From Rhizophagus clarus (Eukaryota > Glomeromycota > Glomeromycetes > Glomerales > Glomeraceae): a stretch of DNA of 64,000 nt. The stretch spans positions 436,501 to 500,500 of the forward strand of contig BLAL01000060.1 of the NCBI GenBank assembly GCA_015698045.1. The letters run 5' to 3'. Below, piece after piece: positions 9,840 through 22,119 of the stretch. How positions within the stretch are numbered: position 1 is the stretch's first letter; each line of letters opens with the position of its first letter. The notes under the pieces were generated by a model. That model worked only from the letters and a program-made list of their open reading frames with translations. It was not told the DNA's origin and made no database searches. The position numbers and the translations under genes were made by a program.

Positions 9840-12800
9840 ATTTTATAAAAATCTTCGGTACCGCTGATCGAACAATTTGTGACTCTTTCATTTTTTTTTC
9901 CAAATTTGAACGCCCTCGTACTTTATTAAATTTAAAATTACGTTGACTTGGACATATGAAAGTATACATCTATACAATTCTGGCTACTTTCAAGAAGTGA
10001 AGACCTATCTAATACAAAAAGACTACATGAACATAGCTATGAGACTAAGCAAATTGTAATTTTTGATCTACAGTATACTAGGACACCTGGGAAAAACGTT
10101 AGTATATCTATTGAAAAACAAAAAACCTAAACCCCATCATATCTATACCCCTTTCTTGCTTGAGTGACTCTTTACTTTGTGTATAATTGCAACACTATTT
10201 TCGCACTTTAAGAGGTATTGTACAGTGCCACGCAGAATTTAAATTTTGTAAAATTTACGTAATAATATTAAAAATTAAATTTTATAATGCCCTGGCCGAA
10301 CGTGTAACATAATCTTTGATCAGATATCATGTGAAAAATCTCCTTTTTCACGTTTTAACAGTAAAATAAAAAAATTGAAATAACAGGAGAAAAAGAACAA
10401 AAAATTAAGCTACATTGACCAGTCAAATTTGACTACTATAGGATAATCGTCCGGACCAGCTCGTTACTATTGTATTTAACATTTTAAAAACATATTTTTG
10501 AAATATTTCAATTATTTGCGTTATTTTATTAAAGTGCTTAACCTTTGGCATGTGCAAATGATATTATTGCAAATATATTTAGATATCCGTGAAACATCTT
10601 ATATTTATTACATAAATTGAAATATTTTAACTATTTATTGAGTATATGACCATAATCATTATCTGTCAGTAATTAGATTAAGTCATTTTCTTTCGTGAAT
10701 ATTTTTGAACATAGAATGACAGGTGCTAATTCTGAACGCTAAACGCGAATTACTAGTTTCAAAAAATAATCTTTTACAATCATTAACAAACTATTACTTA
10801 AAATCTATTAGAATCAAGCTTTCAAAGATCCTATTCTTCTTTTGTATATAACTCTTTTTGTGCATCTGGAATGATTTTATGAATTATGTTAAAAGAAAAT
10901 TGCATAACATGACTTTTGCCTTTTTTCTCATAATCTACAGACTCATGAGTAGATCGACATTCCAGAATTATGTCGCACACTCGCACGACATTATCCAAAA
11001 AGGAAGAATCTACACATACATACAGTACGTTAATATTTTTTTTAAGTTGCAAAATCGCAAAATCGCAAATTTATTCTAAAAAAAATATTCCTAAAAAAAA
11101 CACTTATAATGGCTTAGTGGGCTTAGTGATTTCTGTCCAAGCCTTAACGGACAAAATATTAATCATGTGATTATTTAGATTTATTACACTATTTTTATCG
11201 CCAGATGATTGGCCTAAAGGCAATACGTAATTAGAACTGTGCTGTCACATGATTATTTGCTTTAAAGATATCATATCTATTTCAACATAATTTCGTGATT
11301 AAAAATCTTTTCTTCCCGTTTCACATGATGATATAACCATCATTTGAATTTCAAAAAGATTTTTTTTTAGCAATATGAGTAATAAAACAACAATTATTTA
11401 AATGATTACAATTTGATAAAAAAATTGAATTGTGAATAAGTGGCTATGACTTTGTTTTTACCGCTGTAATGTTTTTATATGTGGCAAATTCTCCTGATGC
11501 CAGGTGTCAAAATATGTAACACAAAACCAATAATAGTTTTAATATAAATTGAACCTTCCCTCCTTTTCTTCCTAAATATCTTCTTTTATTTTCCTTCTAT
11601 AATTTATAACCATTTTTTATGAAAATAAAATTCTGAAGTTCTTATTGATAACATGTGATAATCTAGATTATCTTTTCAATTCTGGTAAACATGTAAATGC
11701 AATGTTGTCTATATAGAAAATTGGGACTCATAAACTGGGAAATAAGCAAACTAATTCACCAATATACAAATTAGTTATTTTCAGTATAGTGCTTTCTTTT
11801 TTTAACACTACTCCTGCCATCTTTAATTTTCTATGCAAATTTAAACTTGTACATATTTGCATTACTACAACCTTGGCTGAGTTATTAAATTAATTGACCA
11901 TATTATCAAAAGAAAGAAACTGAGGTTGTGTAACAAGAACAAATTTAACTCAAGCTTTAATTTATAGTGAATATTACAATAGAAAATTACTGTAATGTAA
12001 TAATAAATTATGTTAATTTATCATCTATAATTTCAGTATCATTTCCACCCTTAATGATTAAACAAACTAACCTGTTATTCATGTGGCCAACCAGTTAAAT
12101 AGAAATGATGCGACTCTTTTAGCAGAAATAATTGTAACAATCATCATCTTACACAATCAAAGATAATCAGATAATTAATTATTGGAGCTAAAGAAAATAT
12201 AATGGTATATGAAGCATTGAACCTTAGAAAAATTGATGATAAAAGTTCAACATTCTGTGCCATGTAGAGTTACATGATCAATGGCAATTCAAACAAAATT
12301 GTTATTAGAAGCAAATAGAAAAGTATACTTTATTCCTTTAAACGTTATCCCTTATAATCCATTAAAGCATATATACATTTGTTTTCAAAATTGATAAAAC
12401 TTAAATAATGTGAAAGAGAAAAAAACTTTTACAACAAGATGCACAGAAATGTATATAAAAGCCGCAGATTAGGATAACCTCAATCCTAATTTAATCTTAT
12501 GCAATAAAAATAGAAATTTAACTTGAGTGATCCTTCTATATAATTCACCATAGCAATTATAAATTCAAATTGTATTTAAAGCAAGAAATATCATTCAAAC
12601 CATCAAACCATATCCAATCGTTCCTAAAAACAGATGAAGCCTAATCAATCAAAATTTCAATGACCGTGACTTAAGTAAAACAATTTAATTCATGATTTAC
12701 CAAGTATTCCAATATCTAAGAGCTACACAGTTATCAATGAATTTGGTAGTTAGCATCACGGATTAACTTCTAACATACTGTAGTTGGTTGGTTATAATAT

Positions 12801-12980
12801 TATATAGTTTCTCTTTTTCACTATTGGCTCACTTTATTGTATTTAATGTAATCTTGTATATCTTACATTATCTTGCTAATTGAATGATTAGAGCAGAATA
12901 AGTACATGCATCAGCTTTAGGAAAACTGGAGCGAATTAAATGCCAACCTGGAGCGATTTTCACAACACTTGATTTTATAC
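9840..12980. other. Intergenic, no gene recognised
   Basis: Some less AT-rich patches exist (9,900-10,150 and 10,700-11,250) but the longest frames, including those at 10,831-11,170, have no family resemblance and overlap each other on both strands. A short dispersed repeat lies at 10284-10345. Confidence 0.55.
10284..10345 (+). repeat. Dispersed repeat, copy 1
   Basis: ATAATGCCCT followed by GAACG-GTA--CATAATCTTTG and ATATCA-GTGAAA is shared, with mismatches, with 63563-63632. It looks like two copies of a dispersed element of unknown type. Confidence 0.55.
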
Positions 12981-14820
12981 CAATGGGACGACATTTGGGC
13001 AACTTTAAACCAAACACTTCAAATATGCCACTCTCAAAAGAAACATCTTTTGGTCCTTCTTCCTTAAGATATTACATAATCACCATATATATTTATATAT
13101 TTCCATTCGAGTTATGGCTCAAATATGGAAATCACATTATATTTCTCTTAAGAAATGTAAACATACAATTATTTGGATACCACATGGAGAATGCAATAAC
13201 ATTCAAATGTGAGATTTCTGGAAATTTACATTGCCAAATAATAAAATTTATTAGATTCGTCAAGCTGCCATTTTTTGAGGATGAATTTATTTTTTAAAAA
13301 TTGTTATATTTTTATACTTTATATTTAAAATTTAAGAAATTTTATTTTTTACAATTACAATTGAAAAATTTAATTTTATACAATTCTATATTATTCATTT
13401 TTAGATTATATAATATGAATTAAAAATGTAATCATATTATCCTAATCAACATTTATAATTAATACTTCGTACAAACTATTTTATTATTATTATAATTTGG
13501 TAGATTTCTCTTCATACTTAGTAGTAATTGTGAAAAATTAAAAACTTCAAAGATTTATTATATATATTGATTTAAATTATAAAACCGTAATACAAGAAAA
13601 TCATGAAATAGCTTTATTTCAATTATTCAACAATATATAATTTATTATATCTACAACATTTTAGAGAACAACTAATGGGATCAATAATAGTAGCTAAGGT
13701 TCAAATAAGATGATTATAAAACAATATATTTATAATTTATAAGATAAAATATATTAATTTAGACAGTTTTTAAAAATTTAAATTTGCAAAGAATAACACA
13801 ATCACACAAGTTTAAAAAATAAAATAGTTGATCATTAAATTAGAAATTCAATTTTTAAGATTTGTTCTGCTATAACCAAAAACTTAAATATATTGAAAAA
13901 GAAAAATAATGAACTAGTAATTATCAGCAACATTTATTTTAAAAGGAACGTAGAAAAAAATTTGAAGAATTATGCACAAATTTGACATTAAAATAAGTGA
14001 AAGAATCTACCATTTTACAAAAAAAAAAATAAATAAAATTATTACATTAGCATAAGATCAAGTGATTGTGATTATTAAAAAAAAATAGTTAACCAATTAT
14101 GATGATTAAGAATTTTAACAGGTTTATACAAACAAACTTTTAATATGCATATGCACCGATTTTTAAATTCAATATAATCATGCATATAAAGAAATTCCTA
14201 AAACTTAAACTAGGCTGCAATGCACATATGCTCTGATTACCAAGTATTACCAAGTGATCTGAATATTGTCAAAAAAATGGGTTATTAAAGCAACTTCATA
14301 TAGAAAATACTTCTTTGAACTTTCAAATCTTTCTAATCATTTACTATTTTGGAATGTGGATTTTTTTGTTGATAATATTCCTAACATATGCACATGTATT
14401 AGATTTTGATATATTGTAATTAATTTTAAATAATGTTCTTGATTGAAGTATTAATTGCTAAAGCAAAAAGTACAAATTTTTTATAACACCTAAGGCTATG
14501 AAGTACCCATAATGCATTATAATTTATTTATAGTATAATTTTCATTATTGATGAAAATTATACAGAAAAAATGGTTACTGGAAGTACTTAAAACAACTGG
14601 CCCTTTAATCCTTTTAAATAAAGTAATGACGAAAATTACACAGAAAAAATGGTTGAAGTATTTAAAACAATTGACCCATTTGTATTCAATCCTTTAATCC
14701 TCCTGAATAAAGTAATGCATGGAAGCCTGATTGTAAACAATTGCTTTATTGCATAGTGATAAGAACTCAGTAAAAAAATATCTAGAGTAGTTAAACAAAT
14801 TGAACAAAGAACTTACTTAA
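12981..14820. other. Intergenic, one unsupported open frame
   Basis: An ATG frame of 104 codons at 12983-13297 (plus) has no recognisable family, an amino-acid composition like translated AT-rich DNA, and no clear splice context, so I do not call it a gene. At 14535-14710 two partly similar stretches (ATTACAGAAAAAATGGTT and TACAGAAAAAATGGTTACT) form a diverged duplication. Confidence 0.5.
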
Positions 14821-14834
14821 AGATTTAGAAATTC

Positions 14835-14895
14835 TTGTTTTCTATATATACCACATAGTAAAAAGGAAATGGAAACAAAAAATCAAAATTTTTGC
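14835..14895 (+). repeat. Isolated unit of the 15.3-kb repeat
   Basis: TTTTCTATATATACCACATA then GTAAAAAGGAAATGG and AACAAAAAATCAAAATTTTT matches the unit of the tandem array that starts about 450 bases further on. Confidence 0.55.
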
Positions 14896-14913
14896 TTTTT
14901 TTATAGTATGAAA

Positions 14914-15105
14914 TTACAAGACATCAGTTATCCCACAATCAGAATTTAATGAAAAAGGATAACCATCATATAATATTTGTTGACCAGTACAACAAGAATT
15001 AATTAGGTTTATTGATGAGTTATTTGTTAAATTTTGGGAAAATATACTCCAACCTAGAAGTAAAGAGGCCAGTATTCCTATCAAACTGTTATTATTTTTA
15101 ATCAA
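14914..15105 (-). CDS. Possible terminal exon of an unrecognised protein
   Basis: The minus strand has an acceptor-like TTCCTGTAG just before 15105, followed by 63 open codons to a TAA at 14914. The peptide has a hydrophobic run (LIGILASLLLGWSIF) followed by a polar, cysteine-containing tail (SCCTGQQILYDGYPF). There is no ATG at the start, so if real this is the last exon of a gene whose upstream exons I could not place. The family is not recognised. It could equally be chance. Confidence 0.25.
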   Translation of the reverse strand: MIKNNNSLIGILASLLLGWSIFSQNLTNNSSINLINSCCTGQQILYDGYPFSLNSDCGITDVL

Positions 15106-15339
15106 CTACAGGAAGTTCAGAATCTATATGAGTTAAACAAACGACTAGTCAGACTATAAGATATCAGGAACACTACCACTATTTGAAGTCATAATAGAGA
15201 ATTTATTGTTTTATTAAAAAATCACCAACCAACATAAAGCAATCACCCTATGCCAGATAAAAAAACTTTGTGTAAAATACACAAGAATACACCCATAACT
15301 ACAAGAACTTACAAAAACTATTCTTCTCCTCCTCCTTCT

Positions 15340-15878
15340 CCTTTTCATACATAAATAAAAAAAAAAGTGGTAGCCAGAGATTAAAAATTTTTATTCTTTA
15401 TATGCATTCTTTTTTTACACATAGATAATAAAGAGAATCAGGCAACCAAAAACTAAAAATTTTTATTTTATATATGCGCCCTTTCTTTCATACATGGATA
15501 GTGAAAAGAAAGTGGCAACCAAAAATTAAAACTTTGTTTTCTATACATACTTTTTTTACACATGGATAGTAAAACGAAAGTGGTAACCAAAATTTAAAAC
15601 TTCAATTTCTATACACACACTTTTTTTTTTACGTACAAATAATAAAAAAAAAAGTAATAACCAAACATTAAAACTTTATTTTCTATATACACCCTTTTTT
15701 TCATATATACATTCTTTTTTTCATACTAATAGTAAAAAGGAAATGGTAACCAAAATTAAAAAATTTTTATTTTCTATATACACCCTTTCTTTCATACAGA
15801 TAGTAAAATGAAAGTGTGACCAAAATTAAAAAATTTTATTTTCTACATACACCCTCTCTTTCATATATATACCACACA
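15340..15878 (+). repeat. Tandem array of ~70-bp units
   Basis: About seven to eight diverged units share the order: TTTTCTATATACACCC, TTTCTTTCATACA, TAGTAAAAAGAAAGTGG, TAACCAAAAATTAAAA. Units vary in length by several bases, and one has a doubled CATATATACA segment near 15700. No coding frame persists through the array. Confidence 0.8.
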
Positions 15879-15879
15879 T

Positions 15880-17820
15880 ATATTTTAAGTAAATAAATAT
15901 CCAAAAATTCTTTTTAAATCTAAAAACAAATTTTTTAAGAGATTTTAATATTACCTCAAATAATTTCTTCAATCAATTATAATGACCAGTTTCTCTTTAC
16001 AACAATCTCCAAATTACATCAAAGTAAAAGAAATATGTTTAAGAGATTGAAGCATCTGATAGTATTAGTGATAGTTGGACTGTAAGAAATATGTAATTAC
16101 TAATATCATACTTAGATTATTTGAAATTAATTTTAATGAATAATAATGAAAACATATCAATTATTATTTATTTTCTCTTCTTTTTGGATTCAGAAAACTG
16201 AAAGCATTTTATAGCTATAATTATGTAGTTTTAACATATAGGAATAGCTTACTACTATAATAGTATTCTACCATTTCTATGCAAAAATTTCAAATTCTTT
16301 CAACTACAAGTAACTTAGTTAAAACAATTGAAATGATATATTACATATAGGTATGCGTACCAATAAACAGAATAACAAAAGTGCAAGAGAAGCAATAGTT
16401 GAAGAGGGAGGTTTACTACTACAAGATAAACGTATTGTAGTAAAAATAGTAAGACGATACCATAGATAAAACCATATACAAAAATTTAACAAATATTATG
16501 GATACTTTTTCTGAAATGAAAGATAAACTGAATAATTATAATATTTCATATAAATATTATAGAATTTAGAAAAAATCATGCTTTATATAAAAAAAAGCCA
16601 AAAATGTCCAAAGTAAAGAAGTTCATTTTTTTTGGCAATTATTAATAACAAAGTAATTCAGAAAAAAAAATCTTAAAATTAAATAATATTATTCACAACT
16701 TTCCTAATAATCATTATTATAAAAATGTAATGAAATTCAATAAGATGGAGTATTTTATAAGAATATGATATTAATATTTTAGCATCAACTTTAAGGGTTA
16801 ATAATATGGTAAAGTTATTACAATACCAAGCAGACAAATCTGAAGTTGTAAATAATCTTTGGAAAAAAGAAATTTAATATGTAAAGGTTGCAGATAGGTT
16901 TTACAAAATTCACCAAACTTAATCCTAATATATAACAAGATGTCAAACAACTAAAATATAAATTTAATTAATTAAAACAATAAGTAACATGTTAATTATT
17001 TAAAAGATCTTTTTAGAATAAAACTAAATACAACAGTAGTAGAAGGAGTTTCATAATAATTAGTTAATATATAGCTTATTATAAATATTAATAATAAGAT
17101 AGCATCTAATGACTTAAAATATAGAAGTTACAAAATAGATTTAAATACCACCTTTAATAATGAATTATGTTAATTCTAGATGAAGAAGAATGCATTAACT
17201 CAACCATCCAGAATTGGCAAAAAGTTTAAAAGACCAGATTTTAAACTTCATAGAATCATTTAATCAAATTTAATATATTTAATATTAAAACAGCACTAAA
17301 CTACCAAAAGTGTAATTTCTGAAGATGGATGAAAAAGAATCATTTCAATCTACTAATTACTGTTAGAAAGTTCTACAAAAATAAGAATATTAACTACTTA
17401 AAGTTCAAAAAATTGATTATTTTAGTCTTATATTCACTGATATCTACTTTTTAAAGAAGATAGCAACTTTTGTCTTTTATAAAAAACCTGATTATTAAAA
17501 ATGCTTGAATAACCATTTTGAAGAAGAAAATCAAACTTTTGCAAAAACTCTTAATATCACAGCAGGACTTTTCATTGAAAAGAAAATCTTACTGAAAAGA
17601 AAATTTAAAGCATATATGCATTGGAATTCATGATCTTTTATATTGCATGGAAATTTAATAAATAGTAATGATATACAAAATGTATTCGAGTAAATAAACC
17701 AATTATTATGCAGAAAGTTTTAAAATTCTTGCAAATTCTTATTCAATTAGCGAACTTTTATCTTTCGATATTAAAAAATTAAGATTTTATGCTTTAAGCT
17801 TTTTTTTAAGATGTATAATA
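15880..17820. other. Intergenic, nothing recognised
   Basis: AT-rich sequence without convincing genes. Coding-like phrases are broken by frequent stops in all frames. Confidence 0.5.
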
Positions 17821-18589
17821 GCAAAATCAATGATATATTTGTTTACATATAAAAGATATTTAGATCATACTATTATTTCCAGCATCTATAATTCACATAA
17901 CATAGTTGATGAAAATATAACAATTCCCATTCCATCATTTATACGCACTGGAGACACTTATTTTCATCAGAAAGAACTCCATCTAAACACAGTTAGGATT
18001 GCTGACTTTATTTATTACATTTTTATTTTGTGATGATTGAGCATTAATACAAATTTGTATATTGATAATAATTTTATAATTCAGGTTAAATCATCTCAAT
18101 GTTACACTATTATAGTTGGTAATGATTGATTACATAAGACTAAAGCAATTGCCATAAAAATAATATAATAATAATTGAATGAGATGCTGAAGTTCACCAA
18201 GCATAAGGAGTTAACTCGTTATATAGTTAATATTAAAATACTAATTGTAAAGTTGAAAAAAAACTGAAGTAGTTAAAGATAAAACAGTAGAAGAACCAGA
18301 TAAAGAATATGATATAGTAATAATAAATACAAAAACAAATTATTCTGTAACACTTAATTTATTAAATCAGAAGGCAGAATTAAAAATTGAAAAGAACTTA
18401 AAGAAAGGCAATTTACTGAAAAAAATATTTTCAAAGAAATTAAAAGATGTTAAGATTCGAAATAAAAGTTTTTTGTCATTGACCTTTTTCAAATCCATAG
18501 TTCATATTGGTGAAGACAATCAAAGGTGATTTAGCTGAACTTAATCAAAAGCGTAAGAATAAAATAAAATTTATTTCTAAAATCCAAAT

Positions 18590-19140
18590 AAATTTTGGAT
18601 GAGCCTCAGTAATTACACATACAATTGATATAGATATATAGATAGTATTCATAAAAGAAAAGATAAAATAGTTGTTTAAGGCCAATTAATCATCGTTTTG
18701 ACAAACAGCTAATAGATCTTACCTATAGCAGTTAAGAAAAAAATATACTCGATTATTGCAAATTAAACAAGGTTAAAAAAAAAGGATAATTATCTGTGAA
18801 TAATATGTTGAAAACTAACTTACTGAAAACTCTATCAGAAATGCTTATAAGAGAATTTTGGTAGAATTAAAGTAAAGACCATAAAAAGTAAACCCTTATT
18901 ATAAGCTAAGGTTTGGAACACATGAATTCACTGCAACGCCATTTAGTCTCTGCAATACCTTTGCAACATTCCAGCACATTTATTGGGAGATTATTCTTTG
19001 GCAAATTATTGCTGTGTACTTTAATAATATTAAAGACTTTGAGGAACACCTTTTTTTACATCTGGAGCAAGTTTACTTACAATTGGAGAAAGTTGTATTG
19101 AAATTAAGTCCAGAAAGTATTATTTTTTTTTTCTTTTAAA
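18590..19140 (+). pseudogene. Gypsy reverse transcriptase remnant
   Basis: Fragments read in several frames: HTIDIDI, then a PYR-region equivalent, DYCKLNKV, RFGTHEFTATPFSLCNTFAT with FQ, and DFEEHLFLHLEQVYLQLEK. These match the finger-palm parts of Ty3/Gypsy RT in order. The Y-x-DD active site region reads AVYFNNIKDF, so the catalytic aspartates are lost. Many stops and frameshifts separate the pieces. Confidence 0.75.
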
Positions 19141-19189
19141 GAAGAAAAGAATTATTAAAGAATTTTTCTATCTAAAAGATCTAACACAG

Positions 19190-19735
19190 TTAAGACCGTA
19201 GTTTTCTATTACCAGAAATTTGTAAAGAATTTTATTATCAATAGCTGAACTCTTTAATAGATTATTAAAAAAAGAATATCCTGTATGTTTGGATCAGCAA
19301 AACGCTTTAAAAGATTGGAAGAAATTTGAGATAGGGTGGAGTTTGGTGCTCTTATGTTAACTCAGCATCAGCAATAACGCAATATTAATTACAGAAAGAT
19401 TACGCTAAGAAGAATGCGTCATTGCATACGAAAGCTGGAACTTAAAACACTGAGAGTATTTTTTAAAATAGGAACTTTAATAAACGATACTAACATTCCA
19501 CTAACTTAATTGGAATGTCTTGCAGTTGTATGGGCTGTTAGACACTTTCATAACTATTTGCACGGGCAGAAATTTACAGTCATCACAAACCATATAGCAT
19601 TGAGGTATCTTATGAACACGACAAATCCTGTTGGCAAACTTGGAAGTTGGCTTATGACTTAACGGATATGATTTGAGATTATCAACCAAACTGGAATACA
19701 CCATTCTAATGTAGATACCCTAAACACTTCTTAAA
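19190..19735 (+). pseudogene. Gypsy RNase H remnant
   Basis: The best-preserved part is ELECLAVVWAVRHFHNYLHG then KFTVITNHIALRYL, the conserved RNase H signature of Ty3/Gypsy elements, followed by GKLGSWLMT and, after a frameshift, TGIHHSNVDTL (family PGxxNxxADxLS). The segment before it (near 19200-19320) corresponds to the RT-RNase H connection with NFIINS-like and YPVCLDQQNALKD phrases. Confidence 0.8.
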
Positions 19736-19906
19736 ACCAAATAAAACACCAAAAAGAATTTCTTAGTCACTTTATTTGCTAGATTTTGCATTTACTGACA
19801 CCAATTTACGGATTACCCATTTCTTTGACTCAATGGATTTTAATCACTTATTACTCATCCAATTTTTGTTAGACCATTCAATGCCCTCCACCATATGGAA
19901 TCTTGA

Positions 19907-19931
19907 AAATTTTCAACGCCGTTGAAAATTT
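19907..19931. other. Perfect 12-bp palindrome before the LTR
   Basis: AAATTTTCAACG and CGTTGAAAATTT flank a single C, immediately upstream of the polypurine tract of the Gypsy element. Confidence 0.7.
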
Positions 19932-19940
19932 GGGGGAAGA

Positions 19941-20296
19941 TGATGTTACGATGTTCTGGGTCCTTGTGACACCAATGATCAATGTTCCGAATGTTTTGAT
20001 ATTTCATTTATTCAAACATATTTTATATCATTTATGTTTAATTTATTTGATACATTTAATATGTTTAACATAGGTTTACTATAGTAGATTTTATTACAAA
20101 GGAGCATGTAAATTTTGAAGAAAAGACAGATAACAGTCATTGAATAAAGTTTTATTTATTTAAGTTACAGTATCTCGCGATAGTGTACAGTTTATGTTTA
20201 TTTTTGTTTGAAGTCCCTTATTTGTGTGTGTTTATTTGTTGACCAATTTATCCTTCTGCCATATTAGTATAAATATGGGGACGCTCGTAGGCCGTA
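19941..20296 (+). repeat. Gypsy 3' LTR, 3'-truncated or interrupted
   Basis: It starts at TG right after the polypurine tract TGGGGGAAGA. It contains a TATAAATA box near 20270 and is followed abruptly by the TIR element at 20297. No second LTR copy is present for comparison, so the 3' end is defined only by the interruption. Confidence 0.6.
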
Positions 20297-21161
20297 GCAA
20301 AAGGTGGGGATGGGCCAAAAAATCAAATCAAGATTTTATGATAATTATATACTTATCGTCCTAATTTTTCAAAAAATATAATTTTTTATTAGTAATAGAT
20401 CAATAAAAAAAAAATTGTCAATTTAACATTTTTTTATTAATCATATTTTACTTTTTATGATATTAATAAGTTGTACAAATTTGTTAGAAAAAAATCATCA
20501 CTTTTAACAAATTCCTTGCAAAATTTTATCCTAGTTTAACATAAAAGGATTCTAACAAATCCGAATTTTTACATAATTAAAATAATGAACAAGCGATAAT
20601 AAAAAATTTATGAGAAGCCATTTATGATTACATAAAAGAGGCAATTTGGAAGAAAAGATGTAACACAGTAATCCAAATCGAAAAGGATAAAGGAATTTCA
20701 AAATCGGATAAACCAATTGAATTTGGAAAAGAAAAAGAAAATATTAAAAGAACAAAAGAATCAAATAATACTAAAGATAAAAACAAAAAAACAAACCAAG
20801 AAAACACAATAAATATAGTAACACGTGATAAATTAATAGGAATGGTTACTTCAGAAGGATCAATAGATAAAACTTGGTATACGACGGCTAAATTAAATTA
20901 AATTTAATCAAACATTTATAGATAATATAACTAGTTTAGAAAATTACATATAGACCGATAGTTTAGACTAATAGTTTAGAGAAAATTAGTTATATAGATT
21001 TGATCTATAGGTGTTTATATAATTATGAAATAATCAATTTTTGATTTTGATAATAAATAAACGCGTTACTAAAAAAAAAAAAAAAAAAAAAAAAAGTTAA
21101 AATAATGATCTGCAAAATTAATCATGTGATTTAAATCAAAACCTCCATCCCCGCCTTTTGC
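20297..21161. mobile_element. TIR element of ~350 bp carrying a nested LINE
   Basis: GCAAAAGGTGGGGATGG (20297-20313) is matched by CCATCCCCGCCTTTTGC (21145-21161) as a 17-bp terminal inverted repeat with one mismatch. Removing the LINE insert and one copy of its target duplication leaves roughly 350 bases of AT-rich non-coding DNA, typical of a MITE. It abuts the Gypsy LTR on the left and a reverse-transcriptase-like fragment on the right. No target duplication of its own is obvious. Confidence 0.7.
20590..21096 (+). mobile_element. 5'-truncated LINE (non-LTR retrotransposon)
   Basis: The insert is flanked by a perfect 12-bp duplication, TTAAAATAATGA at 20578-20589 and again at 21097-21108, and ends with about 25 A residues (21071-21095), the hallmarks of target-primed reverse transcription. 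It retains the last ~90 codons of an ORF (IYDYIKEAIWKKRCNTVIQI-like start, then a K/E/N/T-rich tail, then IVTRDKLIGMVTSEGSIDKT) ending near 20901, plus the 3' UTR. The clean duplication suggests a comparatively recent insertion. That the ORF end is a fungal LINE RT C-terminus is my recognition, not a search result. Confidence 0.8.
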
Positions 21162-21330
21162 TGCGGGTGTCCCATATGAAGCTTATGGGATATGTAGACG
21201 ATACAATTTGGTTCTCAGATTCGTTAACTATCGCTGAGATGGTTTTCAAAACATGGACTTTAAAATTCATTCAAGGTTCGCAATCTGCGTACACAAGTTT
21301 CCTAATTGTATACTACCGAAAAAGCTTGGA
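21158..21330 (+). pseudogene. Reverse-transcriptase fragment with YVDD motif
   Basis: The frame reads HMKLMGYVDDTIWFSDS, which fits the YxDD active-site segment of a reverse transcriptase, most like non-LTR type. Nothing of the rest of the domain is recognisable, so it is a short fragment directly downstream of the TIR element. The following frame to 21541 has unrelated composition. Confidence 0.45.
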
Positions 21331-21379
21331 AAGAAGTAAAGGGGATCAGCTTCTGACGCATTATAACGTTATTATAAGT

Positions 21380-21690
21380 TTTGTTGTTACCTTCGAAGCA
21401 TTTAAATTTAAGCAGGCCAAGGGAAAGACTAGAAAAACGTACGTGTGGTCCAAAGAAAGTAACCAAAGAACCCAAGGGAGTATAAGAAGAAAGAGCGCAC
21501 GTTATAATATTTCGGAACAGATACCATCTCGAAACGTTTGAGATGGTACCTCTCATAAAATCGGGAGAAGCGAAGACTTCGTCTGCGTCAAGTAATACAT
21601 CCAGGAAAGAGAAGAATAATAAGCAAAAATCGACTTCCAAAAAAAGCCGGGAAAAAGAAGTCCTTTTCTCCTAATTTGATTTTCCAATGG
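21380..21690 (+). pseudogene. Less AT-rich coding remnant rich in Lys/Ser
   Basis: Two overlapping frames look coding-like: frame one gives AKGKTRKTYVWSKESNQRTQ, and the next frame gives RNRYHLETFEMVPLIKSGEA followed by a basic Ser/Lys tail (SSNTSRKEKNNKQKSTSKKS) and a stop near 21672. A frameshift would join them. It is probably transposon-derived because of its neighbours, but I do not recognise the protein. Confidence 0.3.
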
Positions 21691-22119
21691 GTGTTGAAGG
21701 AGTAGTTAGATGAGTCACGGTACCAAAAGCATATGTCTTTTATTCTCACCCTTTTAGGTTAGTGGTGTTTCTAGTAGTTTTAATTTTTTTTTCTTTATAG
21801 GATTAGTTTTTACTACGTTATAGCTAATTTAGGTCACGTTTGAAGGCTCGGAAATAGAAAGGCAGGCAGCCACTCATTCATAGGATCGTTATTTTAGTTG
21901 AATTTTCGCATTTTCTTAAACTTACGACTTAAGTTCTAGTCTATAATATAAGTAAACATAAAAATAAAAATAAAATATTTAATTCTATATATTTTTTTCA
22001 AATGAATGTGATAAAATTAATATTCTCCTTTCTTCACCTATGAATTTTTAGTAGATTGAAAAATATTTGTTTCTTTTTTAACAAACACAATTTATCAATT
22101 TTAACATAAAAACTTAAGG

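Larger units (their letters stand above)
18240..20296 (+). mobile_element. Decayed Ty3/Gypsy LTR retrotransposon (pol fragment plus 3' LTR)
   Basis: The plus strand retains, across several frames, the order expected of Ty3/Gypsy pol: a DYCKLNKV segment near 18755 (family DYRKLNKV), RFGTHEFTATPFSLCN near 18905-18960, HLEQVYLQLEKVVLKL near 19060-19105, then RNase H. The polypurine tract GGGGGAAGA ends at 19940 and an LTR begins (TGATGTTACG or TGTTACG at 19941-19944). The LTR contains a TATAAATATGGGGACGC promoter-like motif near 20270 and is cut at 20296 by another element. Integrase is missing: RNase H is followed by the LTR within about 200 bases. No 5' LTR was found. Stops and frameshifts make it inactive. 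Confidence 0.8.

Noticed and set aside
10831..11170. Three overlapping frames on both strands
   Set aside because: Mutual overlap, no recognised motif and non-ATG or arbitrary starts.
12983..13297. 104-codon plus frame
   Set aside because: No family resemblance, no splice or promoter context, and composition like random AT-rich translation.
21302..21640. 112-codon minus-strand frame
   Set aside because: It lies antisense to the Lys/Ser-rich plus-strand remnant, which has the more protein-like composition.
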